Of a stretch of 64,000 nucleotides of DNA, positions 1 to 8,342 are shown piece by piece. Origin of the DNA: an uncultured bacterium. Lineage in GTDB: Bacteria > Actinomycetota > Coriobacteriia > Coriobacteriales > Coriobacteriaceae. How positions within the stretch are numbered: position 1 is the stretch's first letter; every line of letters starts with the position of its first letter. Location: contig CAJMRE010000003.1 in assembly GCA_905215755.1 (NCBI GenBank), positions 42,674 to 106,673 on the forward strand. Direction: 5' to 3'. The position numbers and the translations under genes are program-made. The notes under the pieces were generated by a model, which saw nothing but the letters and a program-made list of their open reading frames with translations, was not told the DNA's origin and did not search any database.

Positions 1-1826
1 GAGGTCGGGACGGCGACGAAGTAGGCCTTCTTGCCCATCTCGGGGAAGGTGAAGATACGCTTGCGGATGTCCATGAAGTCCATGGCCATGTCCTCAAACT
101 TGCACTCGGGGTGCTCGTACATCATCCACATGATCTTGCCGGCGTCCATAGCGGAGCCACCGCCGACGGCGATGATGACGTCCGGCTCAAAGAGAGCCAT
201 CTGCTTGGCACCGCGACGTGCGCACTGCAGCGACGGATCGGGCTCGACGTCATAGAAGCAGTCGTGGGCGATGCCCATCTCGTCGAGCTTGGCCTCGATG
301 GCGCGGGTGTTGCCATTCTTGAAGAGGAACTGGTCGGTGACGATGAAGGCGCGCTTCTTGCCCATGACGTTGCCCAGCTCGTCGAGGGCGACGGGCGTGG
401 AACCCTTCTTGAAGTAGACCTTCTCGGGAGCGCGGAACCACAGCATGTTCTCACGGCGCTCGGCCACAGTCTTAACGTTGATCAAGTGCTTCACCCCAAC
501 GTTCTCGGAGACGGAGTTGCCGCCCCAGGAGCCGCAGCCCAGGGTCAGAGACGGCTTCATGCCAAAGTTGTACAGGTCACCGATGCCGCCGTGCGAGGAC
601 GGGGTGTTGATGACGATACGGCAGGCTTTCATGACGTGCTCGAACAGGCTGATCTTCTCGGCCTGAGCGGGGTGCACATACAGAGAGGCGGTGTGGCCCG
701 GGCCACCGGCGAGCACCAGGTGCTCGGCCTTGTCGACGGCCTCCTGGAAGTCCTTGGCGTGGTACATGGCCAGGACCGGGGAGAGCTTCTCGTGGGAGAA
801 CTCCTCCTTGGCGGGGTCGGTGGAGGTGACCTCGGCGATCAGGATCTTGGTCTTGGCGGGAACCTCGATGCCGGCGAGCTCGGCGATCTTGGCGGCAGCC
901 ATGCCGGGGATGCGGTGATCGAGGGCGCCGTTCTTGAACATGGCGGCACGCAGGGCCTCCATCTCGGCACCCTGCTTGACGAAGTAGCAGCCGCGCTTCT
1001 GGAACTCGGCCTTAACCTGGTCATAGATGGTGTCGATGACGGTCACGGACTGCTCGGAAGCGCAGATCATGCCGTTGTCGAAGGTCTTGGAGTGGATGAT
1101 GGAGTTGACGGCGAGCAGCACATCGGCGGTGTCGTCGATGATGACCGGGGTGTTACCGGCGCCAACGCCCAGGGCGGGCTTGCCCGAGGAGTAAGCGGCC
1201 TTGACCATGCCCGGGCCACCGGTGGCGAGGATGATGTCGACGTCGCGCATGACCATGTTGGTCAGCTCGATGGAGGGGACATCGACCCAGCCGATGATGC
1301 CCTCGGGGGCGCCGGCCTTGACGGCGGCGTCAAGCACGAGCTTGGCGGCGGCGATGGTGCACTTGGCGGCTGCCGGGTGCGGGGAGATGATGATGCCGTT
1401 GCGGGTCTTCAGGCTGATCAGCGTCTTGAAGATCGCGGTGGAGGTGGGGTTGGTCGTCGGGATGACGGCGCCCACGATGCCGATGGGCTCGGCGATCTTG
1501 GTGATGCCGTAAGCCTCGTCGCGCTCCAGGACACCACAGGTCTTGGTGTTCTTGTAAGCGTTGTAGATGTACTCTGCGGCGTAGTGGTTCTTGATGACCT
1601 TATCCTCAAGAACGCCGCGGCCGGTCTCCTCGATGGCCATCTTCGCCAACGGGATACGAGCCTTGTTGGCGGCCATGGCGGCCTCATAGAAGATCTTGTC
1701 GACCTGCTCCTGCGTGTACGTAGCAAAAAGCGCCTGGGCCTCTCGCATCTGAGCGAGCTTAGCCTCAAGCGCCTCTACGTTGTCCACAATTGCGGGAGTA
1801 GTGTTTTCCGGTGACTTTTTCACCAT
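1..1826 (-). CDS. adhE: Bifunctional acetaldehyde-CoA/alcohol dehydrogenase AdhE, 3' end cut by window edge
   Basis: Reduces acetyl-CoA to acetaldehyde and then ethanol with NADH, a fermentative redox sink. About 608 codons are visible and the frame is still open at base 1. The N-terminal CoA-acylating aldehyde dehydrogenase domain (about residues 15-440) carries the catalytic cysteine in ICASEQSV near residue 253. The iron alcohol dehydrogenase domain begins near residue 450 and breaks off at DIRKRIFTFPEMGKKAYF, so roughly the last 250 residues, including the iron-binding histidines, lie outside the window. The start is the ATG at 1826, read on minus, preceded by AAGGAG at a normal distance. 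It appears monocistronic on the visible side. The family assignment is secure from its sequence pattern. Confidence 0.95.
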   Translation of the reverse strand, partial: MVKKSPENTTPAIVDNVEALEAKLAQMREAQALFATYTQEQVDKIFYEAAMAANKARIPLAKMAIEETGRGVLEDKVIKNHYAAEYIYNAYKNTKTCGVLERDEAYGITKIAEPIGIVGAVIPTTNPTSTAIFKTLISLKTRNGIIISPHPAAAKCTIAAAKLVLDAAVKAGAPEGIIGWVDVPSIELTNMVMRDVDIILATGGPGMVKAAYSSGKPALGVGAGNTPVIIDDTADVLLAVNSIIHSKTFDNGMICASEQSVTVIDTIYDQVKAEFQKRGCYFVKQGAEMEALRAAMFKNGALDHRIPGMAAAKIAELAGIEVPAKTKILIAEVTSTDPAKEEFSHEKLSPVLAMYHAKDFQEAVDKAEHLVLAGGPGHTASLYVHPAQAEKISLFEHVMKACRIVINTPSSHGGIGDLYNFGMKPSLTLGCGSWGGNSVSENVGVKHLINVKTVAERRENMLWFRAPEKVYFKKGSTPVALDELGNVMGKKRAFIVTDQFLFKNGNTRAIEAKLDEMGIAHDCFYDVEPDPSLQCARRGAKQMALFEPDVIIAVGGGSAMDAGKIMWMMYEHPECKFEDMAMDFMDIRKRIFTFPEMGKKAYFVAVPT

Positions 1827-1865
1827 TTGTGTCTCCTTGCGATCGGAGATTTACCCTACGCCTTG

Positions 1866-1875
1866 CATGATAGCA
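1866..1875 (-). promoter_or_regulatory. Possible extended -10 promoter of adhE
   Basis: On the minus strand the sequence TGC-TATCAT lies about 40 nt before the adhE start, matching an extended -10 element (TGn-TATnnT). I see no convincing -35 hexamer at 17 nt. This is an inference from sequence only. Confidence 0.3.
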
Positions 1876-1918
1876 AGAAATTATTCGGCGAACGGTCAGA
1901 TTCCTCTAAAAGGCACAC

Positions 1919-1948
1919 TAAAACGCTTCAATAAAATGAAACGTTTTA
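1919..1948. promoter_or_regulatory. Inverted repeat upstream of adhE, candidate operator
   Basis: Arms TAAAACGCTTC and GAAACGTTTTA are complementary at 10 of 11 positions around an 8-nt AT-rich spacer. It sits about 45 nt upstream of the candidate adhE -10 element. It does not match the Rex consensus. An operator is possible, but no regulator is identified. Confidence 0.35.
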
Positions 1949-1978
1949 AGCAAACTAATTGCCAGTGCATCGCCTCGT

Positions 1979-2034
1979 TCATTGGGGATCGACTTATATG
2001 AGCGCTTTCACTCATGTAAGTCTGTCCCCAATGA
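1979..2034. repeat. Long imperfect hairpin between adhE and rpmB
   Basis: The arms TCATTGGGGA and TCCCCAATGA pair perfectly. Inside them a second stem pairs GACTTAtATGAG with CTCATgTAAGTC around an 8-nt loop. There is no T-run, and a separate canonical terminator for rpmB lies right beside it, so this hairpin is not needed for termination. Confidence 0.6.
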
Positions 2035-2038
2035 GTGC

Positions 2039-2072
2039 AAAAAGGCGCCCTCCGTAGGGGAGGACGCCTTTG
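2039..2072 (-). terminator. Rho-independent terminator of rpmB
   Basis: The stem AAAGGCG/CGCCTTT is extended by a CCTCC/GGAGG-type inner stem. Read on the minus strand it ends in TTTTT. It lies about 70 nt beyond the rpmB stop codon. Confidence 0.75.
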
Positions 2073-2139
2073 GTAAGTTCTATTTGAACGCGAGGTCTTT
2101 GACCCGGAGAGTCCGAGGTACTTGTTGGTAAGACCTTAT

Positions 2140-2328
2140 TTAGGAGCGCGCAACCTTGCCGGACTTGAGGCAGGTGGAGCAAACGTTCATCTTGCGACGG
2201 TGACCATCGACGACGACGTAGACGCGCTGGATGTTGGGGCGGAACTTACGGTTGGTGACGCGGTGAGAGTGGCTGATGGAGCGACCGGCAACGGGGTGCT
2301 TACCGCAAACTTCGCAAACTTTGGACAT
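2140..2328 (-). CDS. rpmB: 50S ribosomal protein L28
   Basis: A structural protein of the large ribosomal subunit, 62 residues, the usual length. It begins MSKVCEVCGKHP and retains two CxxC pairs (CEVC and CSTC), so it is the zinc-binding form of L28. The start at 2328 is chosen because AAGGAGGG lies just upstream; a longer reading adds 16 residues without family support. It is transcribed alone on the minus strand and followed by a good terminator. Confidence 0.95.
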   Translation of the reverse strand: MSKVCEVCGKHPVAGRSISHSHRVTNRKFRPNIQRVYVVVDGHRRKMNVCSTCLKSGKVARS

Positions 2329-2376
2329 AACTGACCCTCCTTGGGCGACAAACGAACATGTCGCGTTAACAAACAA

Positions 2377-2618
2377 GCCTGAACTATAGCACAGAAGCAG
2401 CTCCCTGTGCGTAATCTACACAGAGATATTTCTCTTTTGGCGATAGTGCTCACGCCACGGCCCTGGACGTAGATCCGATTTGCGTGCAGCAGAGGGGATT
2501 ATGCCAGCTCGTGCGTACGTTTTCAAGCTCGTCCACAAATATATATAGGTTTATTGAGCGTTGGGCACCGTTTACGGATTGCCCTGTATTTATGCTCGCA
2601 ATTAAGCTCGAGGTTGGC
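2377..2618. other. Intergenic gap between divergent rpmB and the pyr leader
   Basis: No credible ORF or RNA gene is visible. The left end must hold the rpmB promoter (a TATAGT motif on minus near 2384-2389 is suggestive), and the right end the pyr promoter. Confidence 0.4.
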
Positions 2619-2740
2619 TACACTATCCCTTGACCATTAAAGGGGTACGAGATACCCACATGGAATTACATAGCTGCCAAAGAGCAGCCCTTCCTGTGGG
2701 TGTCTGGTCCGCTTTGAGCGGTCGGGCATTTATTTTTTTG
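2619..2740 (+). promoter_or_regulatory. pyr operon leader: candidate PyrR-responsive attenuator
   Basis: A TACACT -10-like element at 2619-2624 would start a leader near 2631. An 11-bp stem pairs 2650-2660 with 2695-2705. Within it, AGCTGC and GCAGC flank a hexaloop CAAAGA, close to the CNGNGA loop known for PyrR-binding hairpins. A terminator-like stem follows at 2701-2728 with a T-rich run at 2729-2739. Bases 2701-2705 (TGTCT) can join either structure, so the two compete. The gene directly downstream is pyrR itself. The structures are read from sequence; PyrR control is inferred from family knowledge. Confidence 0.6.
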
Positions 2741-2778
2741 ACTGTGTCAGCAGTCAAGACATGTGAGGAAGGAGATCG

Positions 2779-3363
2779 ATGGGCACGACTTCCCCCAAGG
2801 CGGTCATCATGGACGAGACCGCCGTCAATCGAGCGATGACCCGCATCGCGCACGAGATTCTCGAGCGCAACGAGGGCTGTGAAGACCTCGCTCTGGTCGG
2901 CATCGTCACGCGCGGCGACCTTCTGGCAAAGAAGCTCGCCGAGGAGATCAAGGAGATCGAGGGCGTCGACGTTCCGCTCGGCAGCCTCGACATCAGCTTC
3001 TACCGCGATGACTACGCTACCAATTTCGCTCCCGCGATCCACGCCACCAACATTCCCTTTAGCGTCGACGGCAAGCGCGTCGTGCTGGTGGACGACATCC
3101 TGTATACGGGCCGTACCATTCGCGCCGCTCTCGACGCCGTCATGGACCTGGGCCGTCCGAGCCGCATCGAGCTGGCAGTCCTCGTTGACCGCGGCCACCG
3201 CGAGCTCCCCATCTCGCCGGACTTTGTCGGCAAGAACGTTCCCTCGTCGCATGAGGAGAACGTGCACCTATATATGAAGGAAGTCGACGGCCACACCGCT
3301 GTCGAGATTAACGACGTCGCGCCGGGTTCCCACGTGGGCTCCGCGCCGCTGGGAGGTGAGTAG
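2779..3363 (+). CDS. pyrR: Bifunctional pyr operon regulator / uracil phosphoribosyltransferase PyrR
   Basis: PyrR binds pyr mRNA in response to UMP and usually has weak uracil phosphoribosyltransferase activity. The 194-residue product has the type I PRTase fold. The PRPP-binding motif VVLVDDILYTGRT lies at residues 101-113, after the expected VTRGD segment near residues 43-47. The C-terminus (about residues 160-194) is slightly longer than in Bacillus PyrR. The ATG at 2779 follows GAAGGAG. It is the first gene of a six-gene pyrimidine operon and its 3' end abuts pyrB. The leader structure upstream fits autoregulation by attenuation. Confidence 0.95.
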   Translation: MGTTSPKAVIMDETAVNRAMTRIAHEILERNEGCEDLALVGIVTRGDLLAKKLAEEIKEIEGVDVPLGSLDISFYRDDYATNFAPAIHATNIPFSVDGKRVVLVDDILYTGRTIRAALDAVMDLGRPSRIELAVLVDRGHRELPISPDFVGKNVPSSHEENVHLYMKEVDGHTAVEINDVAPGSHVGSAPLGGE

Positions 3364-3367
3364 TACC

Positions 3368-4312
3368 GTGGCGTTCAACCATAAGCACCTGATCGACATT
3401 ACCGAGTACTCCGAAGAGGACATCAAGCTCATCCTCGAGACCGCCAAGGCGTTCTCCGAGGTCAACGAGCGTGCGATCAAGAAGGTCCCCACGCTCAAGG
3501 GCAAGACCATCGTCAACATGTTCAACGAGCCCTCGACGCGCACCCGCAGCTCCTTTGAGCTCGCCGAGAAGCGTCTTTCGGCCGACAGCCTCAACTTTGG
3601 CGGCTCCTCGACCTCCACGGTCAAGGGCGAGAGCCTCGTCGACACCGTCGAGACCCTCAACGCCTATAAGATCGACTGCATCGTCGTGCGAGATAAGCAC
3701 GCCGGTGCTCCCTACATCGTCACGCAGAACTCGCCCGCGAGCGTCATCTGCGCCGGCGACGGCAAGCACAACCATCCCACGCAGGCCCTGCTCGACCTGT
3801 ACACCATCTGGGAGCACAAGGGCGACTTCCACGGTCTGAAGGTCGCCGTCGTCGGCGATATCGCGCACTCCCGTGTTTGCGGTTCGCTGATCCCCGCCCT
3901 TAAGATCATGGGCTGCGAGACCTACGCCGTCGCCCCCGGCACGCTGCTGCCGCCGGCGCCCGAGGTCTTGGGCTGCGACCACGTGACGAGCGACCTTGAT
4001 TCCGTCCTGCCCGAGCTGGACGTCGTCTACATGCTGCGCGTGCAGCAGGAGCGCCTCGAGGGTGCCCCGTTCCCGACCATTCGTGAGTACCACAAGCTCT
4101 TCGGTCTGACCAAGGACCGCGAGAAGCTCATGAAGCCCGATGCGATCATCTGCCACCCGGGCCCCATCAACCGCGGCGTCGAGTTCGACTCCTATATGGC
4201 CGACCACCCGCAACGCTCCGTCATCCTGGAGCAGGTCTACGCCGGTATCTGCGTGCGTATGGCTATCCTGTATCTGCTGCTTGGAGGTGCCGATAATGGC
4301 CTTGCTTCTTAA
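3368..4312 (+). CDS. pyrB: Aspartate carbamoyltransferase catalytic subunit
   Basis: Makes N-carbamoyl-aspartate from carbamoyl phosphate and aspartate, the first committed step of pyrimidine synthesis. The 314-residue protein has the carbamoyl-phosphate motif STRTR (56-60) and NHPTQ near residues 135-139. No pyrI regulatory gene is next to it, so a catalytic trimer controlled at the RNA level is likely. I chose GTG 3368 because GGGAGG lies 11 nt upstream; an in-frame GTG at 3356 would add four residues but overlaps that ribosome-binding site. It overlaps pyrC by 17 nt. Confidence 0.95.
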   Translation: MAFNHKHLIDITEYSEEDIKLILETAKAFSEVNERAIKKVPTLKGKTIVNMFNEPSTRTRSSFELAEKRLSADSLNFGGSSTSTVKGESLVDTVETLNAYKIDCIVVRDKHAGAPYIVTQNSPASVICAGDGKHNHPTQALLDLYTIWEHKGDFHGLKVAVVGDIAHSRVCGSLIPALKIMGCETYAVAPGTLLPPAPEVLGCDHVTSDLDSVLPELDVVYMLRVQQERLEGAPFPTIREYHKLFGLTKDREKLMKPDAIICHPGPINRGVEFDSYMADHPQRSVILEQVYAGICVRMAILYLLLGGADNGLAS

Positions 4313-5585
4313 GAATGCCCACGTCGTCGACCCGTCCGTCGAGCTTGACGGTGTCGTTGACGTCCTGATTGACGGCGATAAGATCGCCGAGGTCGGCGAG
4401 AATCTCGCCGTCGAGGGAGCCGAGGTCCGCGACCTTTCCGGCAAGTATCTCGTCCCCGGCCTGGTGGATATGCACGTTCACCTTCGTGAGCCCGGCTACG
4501 AGGTCAAAGAGGACATCGAGAGCGGCACCCGCGCTGCTGCCAAGGGCGGCTTTACCGGCGTGTGCGCCATGCCCAACACCGATCCCGTCACCGATAACGG
4601 CACCGTCGTGGAGTTCGTCAAGTCCCGTGCTGCCGAGGTCGGTCACTGCCGCGTCTATCCGTCGGGCGCCATGACCCGCGGTCTTAAGGGCGAGGCCATG
4701 TCCGAGATGGGTGATATGGTCGCCCACGGCGCCGTCGCCTTCACCGACGACGGTCGCGGCGTGCAGGGCGCGGGCATGCTCCGTCGCTGCATGGACTACG
4801 GCAAGATGTTCGGCAAGGTCTTTATGAGCCACTGCCAGGACGAGGACCTGGTCGGCCACGGCCAGATCAACGAGGGCAAGGTCTCGACCCGTCTGGCTCT
4901 CGAGGGCTGGCCGGCTGCCGGCGAGGAGCTCCAGATCGCTCGCGACATCGAGATCGCCAAGCTGACCGGCGCCAAGCTGCACATTCAGCACATCTCCACC
5001 GCCCATGGCCTGGAGATCGTGCGTGCCGGTAAGGCCGCTGGTGTTCAGGTTACCTGCGAGGCCACTCCGCACCACATGTTCCTGACCGAGAACGACCTGG
5101 ACGAGACCTACAACACCTCGCTCAAGGTCAACCCGCCGCTACGCACCGACGAGGACGCCGAGGCCATCCGTCAGGGCGTCATCGACGGCACCGTCGACGC
5201 TATCGTCACCGATCACGCTCCCCACACCCCGTGGGAGAAGGCGCGCGAGTTCGAGCTTGCGCCCTTTGGCATGATCGGCCTCGAGACCTCGCTGTCGCTC
5301 GTACTCACCGAGCTGGTCAACACGGGCAAGATGAGTATGGGCCGCATGGTCGAGCTCATGGCCATCAAGCCGCGTGAGATCCTGGGCCTCGACCAGGTTC
5401 AGGTCAAGGCGGGCTCCGTTGCCGACCTGACCGTGTTCGACGCGTCCGCCACCTGGACGGTCGGCGAGGATGGATACGAGTCGCGTGCCGAGAACTCCGG
5501 TTTTGCCGGCCGCACGCTCACTGGTCGTGCCACCGATGTGTTTGTCGGCGGTAAGCAGACGCTCGCCGACGGCTGCATCTGCTAG
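4296..5585 (+). CDS. pyrC: Dihydroorotase
   Basis: Cyclises carbamoyl-aspartate to dihydroorotate. The 429-residue length and the motif DMHVHLREPG (58-67), whose histidines bind zinc, place it in the class I (PyrC/allantoinase-like) dihydroorotases. The catalytic aspartate is in TDHAPHT near residue 305. The ATG at 4296 lies inside the end of pyrB and follows GGAGG, indicating translational coupling. Confidence 0.95.
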   Translation: MALLLKNAHVVDPSVELDGVVDVLIDGDKIAEVGENLAVEGAEVRDLSGKYLVPGLVDMHVHLREPGYEVKEDIESGTRAAAKGGFTGVCAMPNTDPVTDNGTVVEFVKSRAAEVGHCRVYPSGAMTRGLKGEAMSEMGDMVAHGAVAFTDDGRGVQGAGMLRRCMDYGKMFGKVFMSHCQDEDLVGHGQINEGKVSTRLALEGWPAAGEELQIARDIEIAKLTGAKLHIQHISTAHGLEIVRAGKAAGVQVTCEATPHHMFLTENDLDETYNTSLKVNPPLRTDEDAEAIRQGVIDGTVDAIVTDHAPHTPWEKAREFELAPFGMIGLETSLSLVLTELVNTGKMSMGRMVELMAIKPREILGLDQVQVKAGSVADLTVFDASATWTVGEDGYESRAENSGFAGRTLTGRATDVFVGGKQTLADGCIC

Positions 5586-5605
5586 CATAGCCTTATCGCT
5601 TTTGT

Positions 5606-5634
5606 GCGCGGTGCCCTTGCGGTGCCGCGCTTTC
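5606..5634 (+). terminator. Stem-loop between pyrC and pyrK, possible internal terminator
   Basis: GCGCGG pairs with CCGCGC, with an inner CC/GG pair separated by a TG/TG internal loop, followed by TTTCTGTT. The T-run is weak, so partial termination or mRNA processing inside the operon is as likely as full termination. Confidence 0.4.
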
Positions 5635-5677
5635 TGTTCGTTTTGACCATGCAACCGCATGGGGGATTGGAGCGTCT

Positions 5678-6469
5678 ATGCCCACACCTTCCACTGCACG
5701 CATGCACGACTTTGAGGTCGTCTCGAACCGGGAGATTGCCGACGGCATCTTCTCGCTCGTCATCTCGGCCCCCAAGCTTGCAAGTGCGCTCAAGCCCGGT
5801 CAGTTTGTGAACATTGCCGTGCCCGGTGATGCGTCCTCGCTGCTTCGCGTGCCCCTGAGCTTCTATCGCGCCGACGCCCAGGCCGGCACCGTCGAGCTGT
5901 GGTACGCCGTCGTGGGCGACGACACCCGTCGTCTGTCGCAGATGGCCCCCGGTTCCACCTCTAATCTGCTGGGCCCCGGCGGACGCGGCTGGCTTGTGCC
6001 CGAGGGCACTAGGAAAGCGCTGCTCGTTGCGGGCGGCATCGGTGTTCCGCCCGTGCTGTGCCTTGCCGGTAAGCTTGCCGAGCAGGGTGTGGCCGTCGAC
6101 GTGTGCCTGGGCTTTGGCACCGCGTCCAAGGCTGTGGGTATCGATGAGTTCCGCGCTCTGTGCGATACGGTCGACGTTTGCACCGACGACGGCTCGCTCG
6201 GCACGCACGGTTTTTGCACCGATCCTGCCGCCGAGCTGCTCGGCGAGGGCGGCTACGACTACGTCGCCAGCTGCGGTCCCGCCGTCATGATGAAGAAGGT
6301 CGCCGCCGCTGCTGCCGAGGCCGGTGCGTACTGCGAGGTGTCGCTCGAGCGCATGATGAGCTGTGGCTTTGGCGCCTGCAACACCTGCAATGTCGAGACG
6401 GTCGACGGTATGAAGGGCGCCTGCATGTGCGGCCCCGTGTTCGATGCTTCCAAGGTGGTGGTCTTCTAG
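5678..6469 (+). CDS. pyrK: Dihydroorotate dehydrogenase B, electron-transfer subunit
   Basis: The FAD and [2Fe-2S] subunit that passes electrons from PyrD to NAD+. It has 263 residues. The N-terminal FAD domain (about 10-105) contains RVPLSFYR. The nucleotide-binding region begins near VAGGIGVPP (about 115-123). The C-terminal cysteine cluster, starting CGFGACNTC near residue 229 and ending CMC, binds the iron-sulphur centre. It is directly followed by pyrD. Class 1B enzymes use NAD+ and so suit an anaerobe. The start ATG 5678 has an upstream GGAG. Confidence 0.93.
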   Translation: MPTPSTARMHDFEVVSNREIADGIFSLVISAPKLASALKPGQFVNIAVPGDASSLLRVPLSFYRADAQAGTVELWYAVVGDDTRRLSQMAPGSTSNLLGPGGRGWLVPEGTRKALLVAGGIGVPPVLCLAGKLAEQGVAVDVCLGFGTASKAVGIDEFRALCDTVDVCTDDGSLGTHGFCTDPAAELLGEGGYDYVASCGPAVMMKKVAAAAAEAGAYCEVSLERMMSCGFGACNTCNVETVDGMKGACMCGPVFDASKVVVF

Positions 6470-7392
6470 TGGGTACTGTGAACATGGCCGTCGATTTCGG
6501 CGGCGTCAAGATGCAAAACCCCATCAACACCGCAGCCGGTACCTTTGGCTACGGTTGGCAGTTCCAGAACTTCTTCGATGTCTCCCAGCTGGGCGCCATC
6601 ACCACCAAGGGTTGTGCTGCCGAGCCCTGGCCCGGCAACCCCGCGCCCCGCATGGCTGAGATCCCGGGCGGCATGATCAACTCCGTGGGCCTTCAGAACC
6701 CCGGCGTGGCTGCCTTTGCCCGTGAATCCGGTCCGTGGCTCGAGCAGCTCTCCAAGGACGGTTGCCAGGTCATCTGCCAGGTCGCCGGTCACTCCGTCGA
6801 GGAGTTTGTCCGCGCGCTCGAGATGTATGTCGAGCTGTGCCCCTGGGCTGCCGGCTACGAGATCAACGTGAGCTGCCCCAATATCGCCGCCGGCGGTGCC
6901 GCCATGGGCTCCTCGCCCGAGGGCGCCTCTGCCGTTATGGCTGCCTGCCGTAAGGTGACCGATAAGCCGCTGTTCGTAAAGATGGCTCCGGTTAACGTCG
7001 CCGAGATTGCGAAGGCTCTCGAGGCCGCCGGCGCCGACGGCCTTTCGGTCATCAACTCTATCCAGGGCATGGCCATCGACGTTCACACCCGCAAGTCCCG
7101 CGTGGCCAAGCCCAAGGGCGGCCTTTCGGGCCCGCTGTGCCACCACATCGCCGTGCGCATGGTCTGGGAGGTCGCTCAGGCCGTCGATATCCCCATCAAC
7201 GGTGTCGGTGGCGTCATGACGGGCGAAGATGCGGCCGAGTTTATCCTGGCCGGCGCCACCTGCGTGTCGGTCGGCATGGCCAATTTTGTCAATCCGTGCG
7301 CTTCGATTAAGATCGCTCGTGAGCTCGAGGCCTGGGCGGAGTCCCAGGGCGTGAAGGACATCAACGAGCTGGTAGGTGCTTTCGAATGCTAG
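6469..7392 (+). CDS. pyrD: Dihydroorotate dehydrogenase B, catalytic subunit
   Basis: Oxidises dihydroorotate to orotate with FMN and works as a heterotetramer with PyrK. The 307-residue TIM barrel has NVSCPN near residues 133-138, whose cysteine is the class 1B catalytic base, and an FMN phosphate-binding region GVGGVMTG. The GTG at 6469 overlaps the pyrK stop by one base and has AAGGTGG upstream; in-frame GTG 6478 or ATG 6484 are alternatives. The end overlaps pyrF by 7 nt. Confidence 0.93.
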   Translation: MGTVNMAVDFGGVKMQNPINTAAGTFGYGWQFQNFFDVSQLGAITTKGCAAEPWPGNPAPRMAEIPGGMINSVGLQNPGVAAFARESGPWLEQLSKDGCQVICQVAGHSVEEFVRALEMYVELCPWAAGYEINVSCPNIAAGGAAMGSSPEGASAVMAACRKVTDKPLFVKMAPVNVAEIAKALEAAGADGLSVINSIQGMAIDVHTRKSRVAKPKGGLSGPLCHHIAVRMVWEVAQAVDIPINGVGGVMTGEDAAEFILAGATCVSVGMANFVNPCASIKIARELEAWAESQGVKDINELVGAFEC

Positions 7393-8102
7393 AAAACGAT
7401 GCCCGCGACCGCGTTATCGTCGCCCTCGACTGTGACCGTGAGCGTGCGCTCGAGCTCGCCCACGAGCTTTCTGGTCACGCCGCTTGGCTTAAGGTTGGCA
7501 TGACGCTCTATTACGCTGAGGGTCCCGAGATCGTCAAGACGTTCAAGGACCTGGGCTTTAAGGTCTTCCTCGATCTCAAGTTCCATGACATTCCGCATCA
7601 GGTGCGCGGTGCCGCCCGTTCTGCCTCGCTTGCCGGCGCCGACCTGCTTTCGGTCCACGGTCTGGGCTCAGGTGCTATGCTCGCTGCGTGCCGTGAGGGT
7701 GCCGAGGAGGCGCGCGAGGACCGCGCCAAGCTCGTTGCCATCACCGTGCTCACGAGCATGAATCAGGATTCGCTGGCCGAGATCGGCGTCGTCTCGCCCG
7801 TGGCCGAGGAGGCTGCCCGCCTGGCAAAGCTTGCCCAGGCCAACGGCATCGACGGCATCGTGTGCTCGCCGATGGAGGCCCATGACATGCGCGAGCTGCT
7901 CGGCCCCGACGCGCTGATCGTGACTCCGGGCGTGCGTCCGGTTGGCGCCGCCTTGGGCGATCAATCCCGCGTGGCGACGCCCTCCCAGGCTATCGAGCGC
8001 GGTGCGAGCCACATCGTGGTGGGCCGACCCATCACCGGTGCCGACGACCCGGTTGCCGCATTTGACGCCATCGTTGCCGAGCTGGTCGAAAACGTCGCCT
8101 AA
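7386..8102 (+). CDS. pyrF: Orotidine 5'-phosphate decarboxylase
   Basis: Decarboxylates OMP to UMP, the last step of the pathway. The 238-residue TIM barrel is a group 1 OMPDC with the catalytic motif DLKFHDIP near residues 62-69 and the phosphate-binding VGRPIT near the C-terminus. It is the last pyr gene. pyrE and the carbamoyl-phosphate synthetase genes are not in this operon. Confidence 0.95.
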   Translation: MLENDARDRVIVALDCDRERALELAHELSGHAAWLKVGMTLYYAEGPEIVKTFKDLGFKVFLDLKFHDIPHQVRGAARSASLAGADLLSVHGLGSGAMLAACREGAEEAREDRAKLVAITVLTSMNQDSLAEIGVVSPVAEEAARLAKLAQANGIDGIVCSPMEAHDMRELLGPDALIVTPGVRPVGAALGDQSRVATPSQAIERGASHIVVGRPITGADDPVAAFDAIVAELVENVA

Positions 8103-8148
8103 TAGATTCCCTCAAGTCACCACTTTTGGGTCTCATTAGCACAAATTA

Positions 8149-8204
8149 GCCCCTGTGCCTGCGAAAACTTTCCCATCCTTTGTGTGGAATCGCAGGTCAG
8201 GGGC
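8149..8204 (+). terminator. Long hairpin after pyrF, possible operon terminator
   Basis: GCCCCTGtgCCTGCGA (8149-8164) pairs with TCGCAGGtCAGGGGC (8190-8204) around a 25-nt loop. The T-run on the plus strand is poor (CTTAACTTTG), so it may be a processed or inefficient terminator, or a control element ahead of mihF. Confidence 0.45.
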
Positions 8205-8342
8205 TTAACTTTGACCTCCGTATATTGCACTTTTCGCAGGTATCGTCTAACCTATGGAGCCGTCGATTGGGCATTTAGTGCGTTTGACGTGCTAAAATGC
8301 CAATTATTGAATCAGATATAACCCAACTATTTGGAGGTTCGA

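Noticed and set aside
111..1814. 567-codon plus-strand frame opposite adhE
   Set aside because: It is the antisense of a clear adhE gene. Strong third-position GC makes long open antisense frames; the product has no recognisable domain.
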